From assembly GCF_018294505.1 (NCBI RefSeq), contig NC_057807.1:164649397-164713396 (forward strand): 64,000 nt of DNA, read 5' to 3'. Source of the DNA: Triticum aestivum (taxonomy: Eukaryota > Streptophyta > Magnoliopsida > Poales > Poaceae). Below, piece after piece: positions 32,615 through 43,635 of the stretch. A program made the position numbers and the translations under genes. How positions within the stretch are numbered: position 1 is the first letter of the stretch; every line of letters begins with the position of its first letter. The notes under the pieces were generated by a model. The model was given only the letters and a program-made list of their open reading frames with translations, ran no database searches and was not told the DNA's origin.

Positions 32615-34774
32615 TACACAATAAATAGCACCATGGCAGTTCTGCTGAAAACAGCGTCAGTCTGGGTTAGTTTCATTCAAATCATGCAAGTTAGGGTCCA
32701 AAACAAGGGCAAAAGTGTTTGGAAAAGTAGATACGTGGGAGACGTATCAACTCCCCCAAGCTTAAACTTTTGCTTGTCCTCAAGCAATTCAGTTGATAAA
32801 CTGAAAGTGATAAAGAAAAACTTTTACAAACTCAATTTGCTCTTGTTGTTGTAAATATGAAAAGCCAGCAGTCAAGTTTTCAGCAAATATTATGAACTAA
32901 CCATATTCACAATAACACTCAGGTCTCATGTTTACTCATATCAATGTCATAATCAACTAGCGAGCAATAATAATAAAACTCGGATGGCAACACTTTGTCA
33001 AAACAATCATAACATGATATAACAAGATGGTATCTCGCTAGCCCTTTCTGAGACCGCAAAACATAAATGCAGAGCACCTTTAAAGATCAAGGACTGACTA
33101 AACATTGTAATTCATGGTAAAAGAGATCCGGTCAAGTCATACCCAATATAAACTAATAGTAATGCATGCAAATGACAGCGTGCTCTCCAGCGGGTGCTTT
33201 TTAATAAGAAAGTGATGACTCAACATAAAAGTAAATAGATAGGCCCTTCGCAGAGGGAAGCAGGGATTTGTAGAGGTGCCAAAGCTCGATTTTAAAATAG
33301 AGATGAATAACATTTTGAGCGGTATACTTTTACTGTCAACGCAACAACTATGAGATCTCGATATCTTCCATGCTATATACATTATAGGCGGTTCCCAAAC
33401 AGAATGGTAAAGTTTATACTCCCCCACCACCAACAAGCATCAATCCATGGCTTGCTCGAAACAACGAGTGCCTCCAACTAGCAACAGCCCTGGGTGAGTT
33501 TTGTTTAATTATTTTGACTTGCTTTGATCTTTTTGATCATGGGACTGGGCATCCCGGTTACCAGCCATTTTCTCGTGAATGAGGAGCGGAGTCCACTCCC
33601 CTTGAGAATAACCCACTTAGAATGGAACTTACAGACAGCCCTAGTTCAAACATGAGCTGCTCGAGCATACAAAACAGAATTTCATTTGAAGGTTTGGAGT
33701 TTGGCACATACAAATTTACTTGGAATGGCAGGTAAATACCGCATATAGGAAGGTATGGTGGACTCATATGGAATAACTTTGGGGTTTATGGAGTTTGGAT
33801 GCACTAGCAGTATTCCCGCTTAGTGCAGGTGAAGGCTAGCAAAAGACTGGGAAGCGACCAACTGACAGAGCGACAACAGTCATGAACATGCATTACAATT
33901 AATCAACATTGAGTGCAAGCATGAGTAGGATATAATCCACTATGAACATAAATATCATGAAGGCTATGTTGATTTGTTTCAACTACATGCGTGAACATGT
34001 GCCAAGTCAAGTCACTCAAATCATTCAAAGGAGGATACCACCCTATCATACCACATCACAACCATTTTAATAGCATGTTGGCATGCAAGGGAAACCATTA
34101 TAAGCTCCTAGCTAATTAAGCATGGCATAAGCAACTATAATCTCTAATTGTCATTGCAAACATGTTTATTCATAATAGGCTGAATCAGGAACGATGAACT
34201 CATCATATTTACAAAAACAAGAGAGGTCGAGTTCATACCAGCTTCTCTCATCTCAATTTGTCCATCATATATCATCATTATTGCCTTTCACTTGCACGAC
34301 CGAACGGTGTGTATAATAATAATAGTGCACGTGCATTGGACTAAGCTGGAATCTGCAAGCATTCAATTCAAGGGAGAAGACAAAGTAATGGGCTCTAAAT
34401 TAAATCAACAATCATGCATATAAGAGCCACTAAGCATTTTCATTATGGTCTTCTCCTCTCGACCCCCAAAGAAAAGAAAAGAAATAAAAGTATTTACACG
34501 GGAAAACTCCCAACAAGCAAAATAAGAACGAGAAATCTTTTTTGGGTTTTCATTTAATTACTACTACCAGCATGGAAATTAAACTAACTATTGTTTTTTG
34601 TTTTTTAAGGTTTATCAAACACACAAGAAGAAAGCTAGAAAAAGAAAATAAACTAGCATGGGTAATACAATGAAAAAGTATGAACAACGATGACTAAGAT
34701 AAGTGTGTGAACATGAATGTAAAGTCGGTGAGAAATACGTAATCCCCAAGCTTAGGCTTTTGGCCTAAGTTGGT

Positions 34775-35857
34775 CTAATGCCAAGGATCGCGGCTACTCT
34801 CCCCGATGTACTGAGGAGTGTCATCTGGATAACACTGGCTGGCGATCTCCTTCGGATCCCACTGATAACAGGATGGACGATAAGGGTCCAGTGGAGGTTT
34901 CGGCTCAGGATCTGGAGCTGATGTCTGGCCTCGGTGCGCGTACATGGCCTTCGGCAAGACAAGGTACTGGCCTGCAATTAAATCAAACAAAGAAGGCACA
35001 GGCAGGGTAATAATGTCATTGTGTTTCTTATTAAATCTCAGGTTATACAAAAGCATCTTATCATCATTGTCAACAATAAACTCATGCGCTACCATGCTCC
35101 TGTAATCTAAAAAGGTAAGAGGCAGCATTGTCTCCTCTTTCTCATCATGCCTAATAGGTATCTCGAAATGTTTAGCAAGGCGTGCAACATAGATACCTCC
35201 AAAGATGGGGCCCTTTGTACGGTTTAGGCTTAACCGTTTAGCAATAACGGTACCCATACTAAAAGTGTTATCACCGAATAAGGCATGGAGCAGAATAATA
35301 ATATCAGGAACACTAAAGTTTCCACTATTTCCACGACCAATTAAGCATCGACTAGCAAATATGGCAAATTAGCGTAAAACAGGAAAATGTATGCTAGTGA
35401 TTCTCGCATCGGAACCCTTCTTCGATTCCCCTACATTAATAGTGTTAGTAAAACCATCCACATCTTTACGATGTGGTTCATCTAAGCTGCCCTCGAAGGG
35501 TATTCTACAAGCCGCGCAAAAATTACGTAATGACATTTCCTTAGCTTCATCATATAGACGAAAAGATACTGAAGGAGGTGAATTCTTAGGATAATAATAA
35601 AAGTTTTGCACGAAAGTATTGGTAAGTAAGAGATACTGTTCGATTCGGTCGTGGAGGAAGTCGGTGAGGCCTGTATTTTCAGCCAAGGAACAAAAGTCTT
35701 CATAAATCCTGGCTGCTCTCAAGAAATTATCACAAGGCCATTCACACGGCCTTACTTCCGCTACGCGAGGAAGATTATACTTGGCCTTTTCTTTTTCCTT
35801 AGCTTGTTTATCCTTGGAGCTTTGGCTAGAGGAGCCCCTCAAGAACAACCTCTTCAT
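34775..35857 (-). pseudogene. Athila-type env-position ORF of C (one premature stop)
   Basis: A ~360-codon frame starting MKRLFLRGSSSQSSKDKQAK, interrupted by a single in-frame TAA at 35369-35371. The first part is basic and Ser/Lys-rich. It is followed by a region typical of Athila ORF1-class proteins (FCSLAENTGLTDFL.., MSLRNFCAACRIPFEG, ITSIHFPVLR), and after the stop GGIYVARLAKHFEIPI and MLPLTFLDYRSMVAHE. The tail is Pro/Gln/Tyr-rich (YIGESSRDPWH). These plant proteins lie downstream of pol where retroviruses have env, but their function is unknown and I see no clear membrane-fusion features. A related, more broken copy is in D (42093-42899). Confidence 0.72.
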
Positions 35858-36234
35858 CTTTTTCTGAAAATTTCTGAAAATTTTAGTAACTTCAAAATAA
35901 AAGTGAATCAAACTAAATAAGATTGATAGCAACTACTCCCACAAGTGCCTAGAGTCTATATCATGCATTAGAATTACTTGAGACCTCATAAATTTGACAT
36001 GCAAGCTCAAGAACAGGGTCACCTAGGCAGCAATAGTTTGCAATGAATAAAGCACTAGAACAAAAACTAATTGGACCATTGGAGGAGTCACATACCAAGC
36101 AACAATCTCCCAAAGAAGTTTTGTGAATGGAGCTTTGAGCAAGGAGATCAAAAATCGCAGCAAAATGAGCTAGAACTCGTGCTTGAGCTGGATGGGAATT
36201 TTTTTGGGAGGAAGATGAAGTGTGTGGGTGCAGG

Positions 36235-36440
36235 AATAAGTGGAGGGGGGCCATCGTGGGCCCACGAGGCAGGGGACGTGCCCTGTAAAGGTGGGCGCAC
36301 CCTGGACCCTCGTGGCCAGGTGCTTGCCCCCCCTGCTGTGTTCTCAGTGCCTAAAATCCTCAAATATTCCATAAAAAATCATACTAAATTTGCAGGGCAT
36401 TTGGAGAACTTTTATTTTCGGGATATTTTTTATTGCATGG
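36235..36440 (-). repeat. LTR-like GC-rich module upstream of the env-position ORF
   Basis: The plus strand contains gggcccacgaggcagggg, then ccctcgtggccagg, and later ggagaacttttattttc. These parallel the C LTR blocks gggcccacgagacagggg, ccctcgtggacagg and caagaacttttgttttc (about 21755-21917) in the same order. A more diverged form is in solo LTR E (about 40560-40650). In the LTR this block sits immediately upstream of the TATA-like box. Here it sits 380-580 nt upstream of the env-position ATG. Confidence 0.5.
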
Positions 36441-36720
36441 ATAATTTAGAAAACAGACAGATAATACTATTTTTTCTTTATTTATTCTAAATAACAGAAA
36501 GTAAAAAGAGGGTACAGAAGGTTGTGCCTTCTAGTTTCATCCATCTCATGATCATCAAAATGAATCCACTAACAAGGTTGATCAAGTCTTGTTAACAAAC
36601 TCATTCTGAATAACATGGAACCAGAGAAATTTTGAATAACACTAGGTTACCTCAATGGGGATATGAACATCCCCAACAATAAGAATATCATATTTTTTCT
36701 TGACAGTAGGAAGAGGAAAT

Positions 36721-37144
36721 TCAAAACCTCCAATAATGATCGTTGCTTCCAATAGAATTGATGCTATGAACTTGAGGTTGGTTCCTCGGAAAGTGTACCG
36801 TATGCTCCTTTCCATTAACATGAAAAGTGACATTGCCTTTGTTGCAATCAATAACAGCCCCTGCAGTATTCAAAAAGGGTCTACCAAGTATAATCGACAT
36901 ACTATCATCCTCGGGAATATCAAGAATAACAAAGTCCGTTAAGATAGTGACATTTGCAACCACAATAGGCACATCCTCACAAATACCGACAGGTATAGCA
37001 GTTGATTTATCAGCCATTTGCAAAGATATTTCATTAGGTATCAACTTATTCATTTCAAGTCTACGATATAAAGAGAGAGGCATAACACTAACACCGGCTC
37101 CAAGATCACATAATGCAGTTTTAACATAGTTTCTTTTAATGGAG
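36721..37144 (-). pseudogene. Retropepsin-like protease remnant of C (Athila type)
   Basis: The minus-strand frame contains TALCDLGAGVSVMPLSLYRR: the aspartic-protease active-site region has D-L-G where classical retropepsins have D-T/S-G, as usual for Athila elements. It continues VILTDFVILDIPEDDS and IILGRPFLNTAGAVIDC, the second conserved block (ILGRPFL). It is cut at its N-terminal side by D's LTR at 37145, and at the other side runs directly into non-coding sequence instead of RT. Confidence 0.82.
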
Positions 37145-38549
37145 TGATAACCCACAAGTGTAGGGGATCGCAATAGCTTTCGAGGGTAGAGTATTCAACC
37201 CAAATTTATTGATTCGACACAAGGGGAGCCAAAGAATATTCTTAAGTATTAGCAGTTGAGTTGTCAATTCAACCACACCTGGATAACTTAGTATCTGCAG
37301 CAAAGTATTTAGTAGCAAAGTAGTATGATAGTAATGCTAACAGTGGCAAAAGTAAAGATAGCAGTTTTATAGTAATTGTAATAGTAGCAATGGAAAAGTA
37401 AATAAGCGAAGCACAAGATGTGAAAAGCTCGTAGGCATTGGATCAGTGATGGATAATTATGTCGGATGCGATTCCTCATGTAATAGCTACAACCTAGGGT
37501 GACACAGAACTAGCTCCAGTTCATCAATGTAATGTAGGCATGTATTCTGAATATAGTAATACGTGCTTATGGAAAAGAACTTGCATGACATGTTTTGTCC
37601 TACCCTCCCGTGGCAGCTGGGTCCTAGTGGAAACTAAGGGATATTAAGGCCTCCTTTTAATAGAGAACCGGAACAAAGCATTAGCACATAGTGAATACAT
37701 GAACTCCTCAAACTACGGTCATCACCGAGAAGTATCCCGATTATTGTCACTTCGGGGTTGTCGGATCATAACACATAATAGGTGACTATGGACTTGCAAG
37801 ATAGGATCAAGAACACACATATATTCATGAAAACATTTTAGGTTCAGATCTGAAATCATGGCACTCAGGCCCTAGTGACAAGCATTAAGCATAGCAAAGT
37901 CATAGCAACATCAATCTCAAAACATAGTGGATACTAGGGATCAAACCCTAACAAAACTAACTTGATTACATGGTAAATCTCATCCAACCCATCACCGCCC
38001 AGCAAGCCTACGATGGAATTACTCACGCACGACAGTGAGCATCATGAAATTGGTGATGGAGGATGGTTGATTATGATGACTGCGACGAACCCCCCTCTCC
38101 GGAGCCTCAAACGGACTCCAGATCAGCCCTCCTGGGAGAGATTAGGGCTTGGCGGCGGCTCCGTATCGTAAAATGCAATGAAACTTTCTCTCTAATTTTT
38201 TTCTCCGCAAAACGAAATATATGGAGTTGGAGTTAAGGTCGGTGGAGCGTCAGGGGGCCCACGAGACAGGGGGGTGCCCAGGGAGGAGGGCGCGCCCCCC
38301 ACCCTCGTGGACTGGGTGTGCCCCCCCTGGCCTTGATTCTTTCGCCAATATTTTTTATATTTTCCAAAACTTATCTCCGTGGATTTTCAGGTCATTCCGA
38401 GAACTTTTGTTTTCTGCACAATAAACAACATCATGGCAGTTCTGCTGAAAACAGCGTCAGTCCGGGTTAGTTTCGTTCAAATCATGCAAGTTAGAGTCCA
38501 AAACAAGGGCAAAAGTGTTTGGAAAAGTAGATACGTTGGAGACGTATCA
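37145..38549 (-). repeat. LTR of element D (Athila-like, 1405 bp)
   Basis: TGATAACCCACAAGTGTAGG ... GGAGACGTATCA, same family and orientation as the C LTR. It is followed by the same PPT (actcccccaagc on plus) and internal sequence, so D is a second minus-strand copy inserted in C's protease region. A partner TSD could not be found because D's other end is deleted. Confidence 0.87.
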
Positions 38550-39398
38550 ACTCCCCCAAGCTTAAACCTTTGCTTGTCCTCAAGCAATTCAGTTTATAAA
38601 CTGAAAGTGATAAATAAAAACTTTTACAAACTCTGTTTGCTCTTGTTGTTGTAAATATGTAAAGCCAGCGTTCAAGTTTTCAGCAAGTATTATGAACTAA
38701 CCATACTCACAATAACACTTAGGTCTCACAATTACTCATATCAATGGCATAATCAGCTAGAGAGCAATAATAATAAAACTCGGATGACAACACTTTCTCA
38801 AAACAATCATAATATGATATAACAAGATGGTATCTCCCTAGCCCTTTCTGAGACCGCAAAACATAAATGCAGAGCACCTTTAAAGATCAAGGACTGACTA
38901 AACATTGTAATTCATGGTAAAAGAGATCCAGTCAAGTCATACCCAATATAAACCAATAGTAATGAATGCAAATGACAGTGTGCTCTCCAGCGGGTGCTTT
39001 TTAATAAGAGGGATGATGACTCAACATAAAAGTAAATAGATAGGCCCTTCGGAGAGGCAAGCATTGATTCGTAGAGGTGCTAGAGCTCGATATTAAAATA
39101 GAGATGAATAACATTTTGAGCGGCATACTTTCACTGTCAACGCAACAACTATGAGATGGCGATATCTTCCATACTACATGCATTATTGGCGGTTCCCAAA
39201 CATAATGGAAAAAGTTTATACTCCCCCACCACCAACAAGCATCAATCAATGGCTTGCTCAAAACAGCGAGTGCCTCCAACTAACAACAACCCTGGGGGAG
39301 TTTTGTTTAATTATATTCATTTGCTTTGATCTTTTTGGATCATGGGACTGGGCATCCCGGTTACCGGCCCTTTCTCGTGAATGAGGAGCGGAGTCCAC

Positions 39399-40905
39399 TG
39401 ATGACCCACAAGTGTAGGGGATCAATTGTAGTCCTTTCGATAAGTAAGAGTGTTGAACCCAACGAGGAGCAGAAGGAAATGATAAGCGGTTTTTAGTAAG
39501 GTTTTCTCTGCAAGCACTAAAATTGTAGGTAATAGATAGTTTTGTGATAAGATAAATGGTAACAAGTAACAAGTAAATAAAGTAAACAAAGTGCAGCAAG
39601 GTGGCCCAATCCTTTATGTAGCAAAGGATAAACCTGGACAATTTCTAATAATGAGAAAGGAGCTCCCGAGGACACATGGGAATTATCGTCAAGCTAGTTT
39701 TCATCACGTTCATATGATTCACGTTTGGTACTTTGATAATTTGATATGTGGGTGGACCGGTGCTTGGGTACTGTCCTTACTTGGACAAGCATCCCACTTA
39801 TGATTAACCCCTATTGCAAGCATCCGCAACTACAAAAGAAGTATTAAAGTAAACCTAACCACAGCATTAAACATATGGATCCAAATCAGCCCTAACGAAG
39901 CAACGCATAAACTAGGGTTTAAGCTTCTGTCACTCTAGCAACCCATCATATACTTATTACTTCCCAATGCCTTCCTCTAGGCCCAAGTAATGGTGAAGTG
40001 TCATGTAGTCGACATTCACATAACACCACTAGAGGAAAAGACAACATACATCTCATCAAAATATCGAACGAATATCAAATTCACATGACTACTAATAGCA
40101 AGACTTCACCCATGTCCTCGGGAACAAATGTAACTACTCACAAAGCATATTCATGTTCATAATCAGAGGAGTAATAATATGCATAAAGGATTCTGAACAT
40201 ATGATCTTCCACCAAGTAAACCAATTAGCATTAACTACAAGGAGTAATCAACACTACTAGCAACCCACAAGTACCAATTTGTGGTTTTGATACAAGATTG
40301 GATACGAGAGATGAACTAGGGTTTTGAGAGGAGATGGTGCTGGTGAAGATGTTGATGGAGATTGACCCCCTCTCGATGAGAGGATCGTTGGTGATGATTT
40401 CCCCCTCCCGGAGGGAAGTGTCCCCGACAGAACAGCTCCACCAGAGCCCTAGATTGGTTCCGCAAAGGTTCCGCCTCGTGGCGGCGGAGTTTCGTCCCGT
40501 AAGCTTGCCCACGATTTTTTCCAGGGTAAAAGCTCTGATATAGCAGAAGATGGACACTGGGGGCCCACCAGGGGGTCCAGGAGACAGGGGCGCGCCCAGT
40601 AGGGGGGGGCGCACCCCACTCTCCTGGATGAGGTGTGGAGCCCCTGGTGTATTTCTTTCGCCCAAAAATTCTTATTAATTCCAAAAAGATGTTTCGTGGA
40701 GTTTTAGGACTTTTGGAGCTGTGCAGAATAGGTTTCCAATGTTTGCTCCTTTTCCAGCCAGAATTCCAGCTGTCGGCATTCCCCCTCTTCATGATAAACC
40801 TTGTAAAAAGAGAGAATAGCCATAAGTATTGAGATATAATGTGTAATAACAGCCCATAATGCAATAAATATTGATATAAAAGCATGATGCAAAATGGACG
40901 TATCA
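39399..40905 (-). mobile_element. Solo LTR E (1507 bp, WHAM-like), TSD TCCAC/TCCCC
   Basis: TGATGACCCACAAGTGTAGG ... AAATGGACGTATCA. It is flanked by tccac (39394-39398) and tccccc-type sequence (TCCCC, 40906-40910), a 5-bp duplication with one mismatch. The undisturbed paralogue in C (gagtccactccccttgagaa at about 33590) confirms the empty site. No internal domain, so it is a solo LTR. Orientation is inferred from similarity to the C/D LTRs. The family name is from memory. Confidence 0.85.
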
Positions 40906-42092
40906 TCCCCTCCTCTTGAGAATAACCCACCTAGCATGGAAGATACAGACAGCCCTAGTTGAAACATGAGCTGCTCAAGCATACAAAACAGAATTTCATT
41001 TGAAGGTTTGGAGTTTGGCACATACAAATTTACTTAGAACGGCAGGTAGATACTGCATATAGGAAGGTATGGTGGACTCATATGGAATAACTTTGGGGTT
41101 TAAGGAGTTTGGATGCACAAGCAGTATTCCCGCTTAGTATAGGTGAAGGCTAGCAAAAGACTGGGAAGCGACCAACTGAGAGAGCGACAACAGTCATGAA
41201 CATGCATTAAAATTAATTCACACCAAGTACAAGCATGAGTAGGATATAATCTACCATGAACATAAATATCATGAAGGCTATGTTGATTTGTTTCAACTAC
41301 ATGCGTGAACATGTGCCAAGTCGAGTCACTCAATTCATTTAACGAAGGATGCCATCCCATCATACCACATCACAATCATTAATAGCATGTTGGCACGCAA
41401 AGTAAACCATTATAACTCATAGCTAATCAAGCATGGCACAAGCAACTATAATCTCTAAATGTCATTGCAAATATGTTTACTTCATAATAAGCTGAATCAG
41501 GAATGATGAACTCATCATATTTACAAAAACAAAAGAGGTCGAGTTCATACCAGCTTTTGTCATCTCAATCAGTCCATCATATATCGTCATTATTGCCTTT
41601 CACTTGCACGACCGAACAATGTGTATAATAATAATAGTGCACGTGCATTGGACTAAGCTGGAATCTGCAAGCATTCAACTCCTGAGAGAAGATAAAGCAA
41701 TATGGGCACTAAGTTAAATAAACAATCATGCATATGAGAGCCGCTAAACATTTTCAATATGGTCTTCTACTCTCGACCCCAAAGGAAAGAAAAGAAAATA
41801 AAACTATTTACACAGGAAAGCTCCCAACAAGTAAGAAGAAGAACGAGAAATCTTTTTGGGTTTTCATTTTAATTTCTACTACAAGCATGGAAATTAAAAT
41901 AAATAATTTTTTTGGTTTTTCTTAAGGTTTATCAAACACACAAGAAGAAAGCTAGAAAAAGAAAATTAAACTAACATGGATAATACAATGAAAGAGTATG
42001 AGCACCGACAAGTAGAATAGTGTGTGAACATGAATGTAAAGTCGGTGAGAAATACGTACTCCCCCAAGCTTAGGCTTTTGGCCTAAGTTGGT

Positions 42093-42899
42093 CTAATGCC
42101 AAGGGTAGCCTGGCTGATATCCATAGTTGTAACTGGGGTCGTACTGAGATGCAGCAGCAAATGCCTCCTGAGTTGCGGCGTGCTGGCGAGCCGCCTCCGC
42201 TCTCCCCTCGTGTTCAGCTGCCTCCTCCCTGGTAACAACATATCTTCGTTTTGCCTGGTAATCAAAAAGGAAAGGAGCAGGGAGAGTAACATGGACAGAG
42301 CTATGTCTATCAAAGATTAGTCGATACTGGAGGAATTGTTCATTCCTCAAAAGAAAACGATGTTTGACCTCGCATCATAATCTAAATAAGCAGGAGGCAA
42401 CACCATATCCCCTTCTCGTGGGGCTATACCAAGATAATTAGCCACATGGGTCGCATAAATTCCTCCAAATAAATCTTGAGCCCTACCATTATTATGCAAC
42501 CTACGTGCAACTATTGCCCCCCAAGTTGTAATCTTTATTACCTAACACAACGCTCTTGAGGACACAAAGATCAGGGACACACATATGACATGCTTCGTCT
42601 TTACCGTTAATGCATCTACCAATGAAGAGAGCAAAATAATGTATAGCAGGAAAATGAATGCTCCCTATGGTAGCTTGTGCTATATCCCTAGATTCTCCCA
42701 CAATAATACTAGCAAGAAAGTCCTTATATTCAGATTTGTGGGGATCATTAACATTGCCCCACTGCGGGAGTTTGCAAGCAGTTGTAAAATCTTCTAAGTC
42801 CATGGTATAAGATTTATCATAAATATCAAACAAGACACTCTGAGAATTATGTGAAGATTTATATTTGAACCTTCTCACTAATGAGTCAGTCGGCATTAC
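42093..42899 (-). pseudogene. Athila-type env-position ORF of D (fragment, disrupted)
   Basis: A minus-strand frame from about 42899 (MPTDSLVRRFKYKSS.., YTMDLEDFTTACKLPQWG.., TIGSIHFPAIHYFALFIG) runs to a stop at 42501. A second piece from 42350 (RNEQFLQYRLIFDRHSSV.., SYNYGYQPGYPWH) ends at 42093. The arrangement is the same as 34775-35857 but the protein is more diverged. It is truncated at its N-terminal side by the junction near 42900. Confidence 0.65.
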
Positions 42900-43630
42900 A
42901 CACATATGAAAACATAATAGGTTCAGATCTGAAATCATGGCACGTGGGCCCTAGTGACAAGCATTAAGCATAGCAAAGTCATAGCAACATCAATCTCAGA
43001 ACATAGTGGATACTAGGGATCAAGCCCTAACAAAACTAACTTGATTACATGGTAAATCTCATCCAACCCATCACCGTCCAGCAAGCCTACGATGGAATTA
43101 CGCATGCACAACGGTGAGCATCATGAAATTGGTGATGGAGGATGGTTGATGATGACGACGACGATGAATCCCCCTCTCCGGAGCCCCAAACAGACTCCAG
43201 ATCAGCCCTCCCGAGAGAGATTAGGGCTTGGCGGCGGCTCCGTGTCGTAAAACGCGATGAAACTTTCTCTCTGACTTTTTTCTCCGCGAAACGGAATATA
43301 TAGAGTTGGAGTTGAGGTCGGTGGAGCATCAGGGGGCCCATGAGACAGGGGGGCACGCCCAGGGGGAGGGGGTGTGCCCCCCACCCTCGTGGACAGGGTT
43401 GGGCCCCATGGCCTTGATTCTTTCGCCAGTATTTTTTATATTTTCCAAAAGTTATCTCCGTGGATTTTCAGGTCATTCTGAGAACTTTTGTTTTCTGCAC
43501 AATAAATAACACGATGACAATTCTGCTGAAAACATCATCAGTCCGGGTTAGTTTCATTCAAATCATGCAAGTTAGAGTCCAAAACAAGGGCAAAAGTGTT
43601 TGGAAAAGTAGATACATGGGAGACGTATGA
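42900..43630 (-). repeat. Truncated right (5') LTR of C
   Basis: It begins mid-LTR (gaaaacataataggttcag, equivalent to about 21347 in the left LTR) and runs to GGAGACGTATGA at 43630. That terminus is a mutated form of the usual ..TATCA. The following GGGAG is the TSD partner of 20657-20661. Its missing half was lost in a deletion that also removed D's distal part and C's gag. Confidence 0.82.
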
Positions 43631-43635
43631 GGGAG

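Larger units (their letters stand above)
20662..32749 (-). repeat. Left (3') LTR of C, interrupted by element B
   Basis: LTR bases lie at 20662-21921 and 32620-32749, about 1390 bp net, starting TGATAACCCAC and ending GACGTATCA. The interruption by B carries TSD TACAC (21917-21921, 32615-32619). It is highly similar to D's LTR at 37145-38549. A GC-rich inverted repeat (ggggcccacgag.. ..ctcgtggacagg..gggcccc, about 21757-21832) lies just upstream of a TATA-like ctatatattcc (minus, about 21713-21723). Confidence 0.88.
32750..37144 (-). other. Internal domain of element C (deleted)
   Basis: It begins at a PPT (gcttgggggagt in minus orientation, 32750-32761) and ends where D's LTR starts. From 32760 to about 34760 there is no gene; this is the long 3' untranslated segment of the element. 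It is nearly collinear with 38550-42080 in D. It then holds the env-position ORF (34775-35857), an LTR-like module (~36235-36440) and a protease remnant (36721-37144). RT, RNase H and integrase are missing between protease and the env-position ORF. Confidence 0.75.
38550..42899 (-). mobile_element. Internal domain of element D, truncated
   Basis: Collinear with C's interior (PPT, long non-coding segment, env-position ORF). It is interrupted by solo LTR E (39399-40905) and stops within the env-position ORF at about 42900, where it joins abruptly to LTR sequence. Nothing of protease or pol remains. Confidence 0.75.
20662..43630 (-). mobile_element. Athila-like gypsy complex C, TSD GGGAG, non-autonomous
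   Basis: Plus-strand ends read TGATAACCCACAAG (20662) and ..GGAGACGTATGA (43630). The 5-bp duplication GGGAG is exact (20657-20661, 43631-43635) and interrupts H pol. Minus orientation follows from the PPT GCTTGGGGGAGT next to the left LTR (32750). It comprises a full left LTR (interrupted by B), an internal domain with an Athila-type env-position ORF and a protease piece but no RT/RNase H/integrase, a second related copy (D), and a truncated right LTR. It probably belongs to the Sabrina/WHAM group of Triticeae Athila elements, named from memory. Confidence 0.85.
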
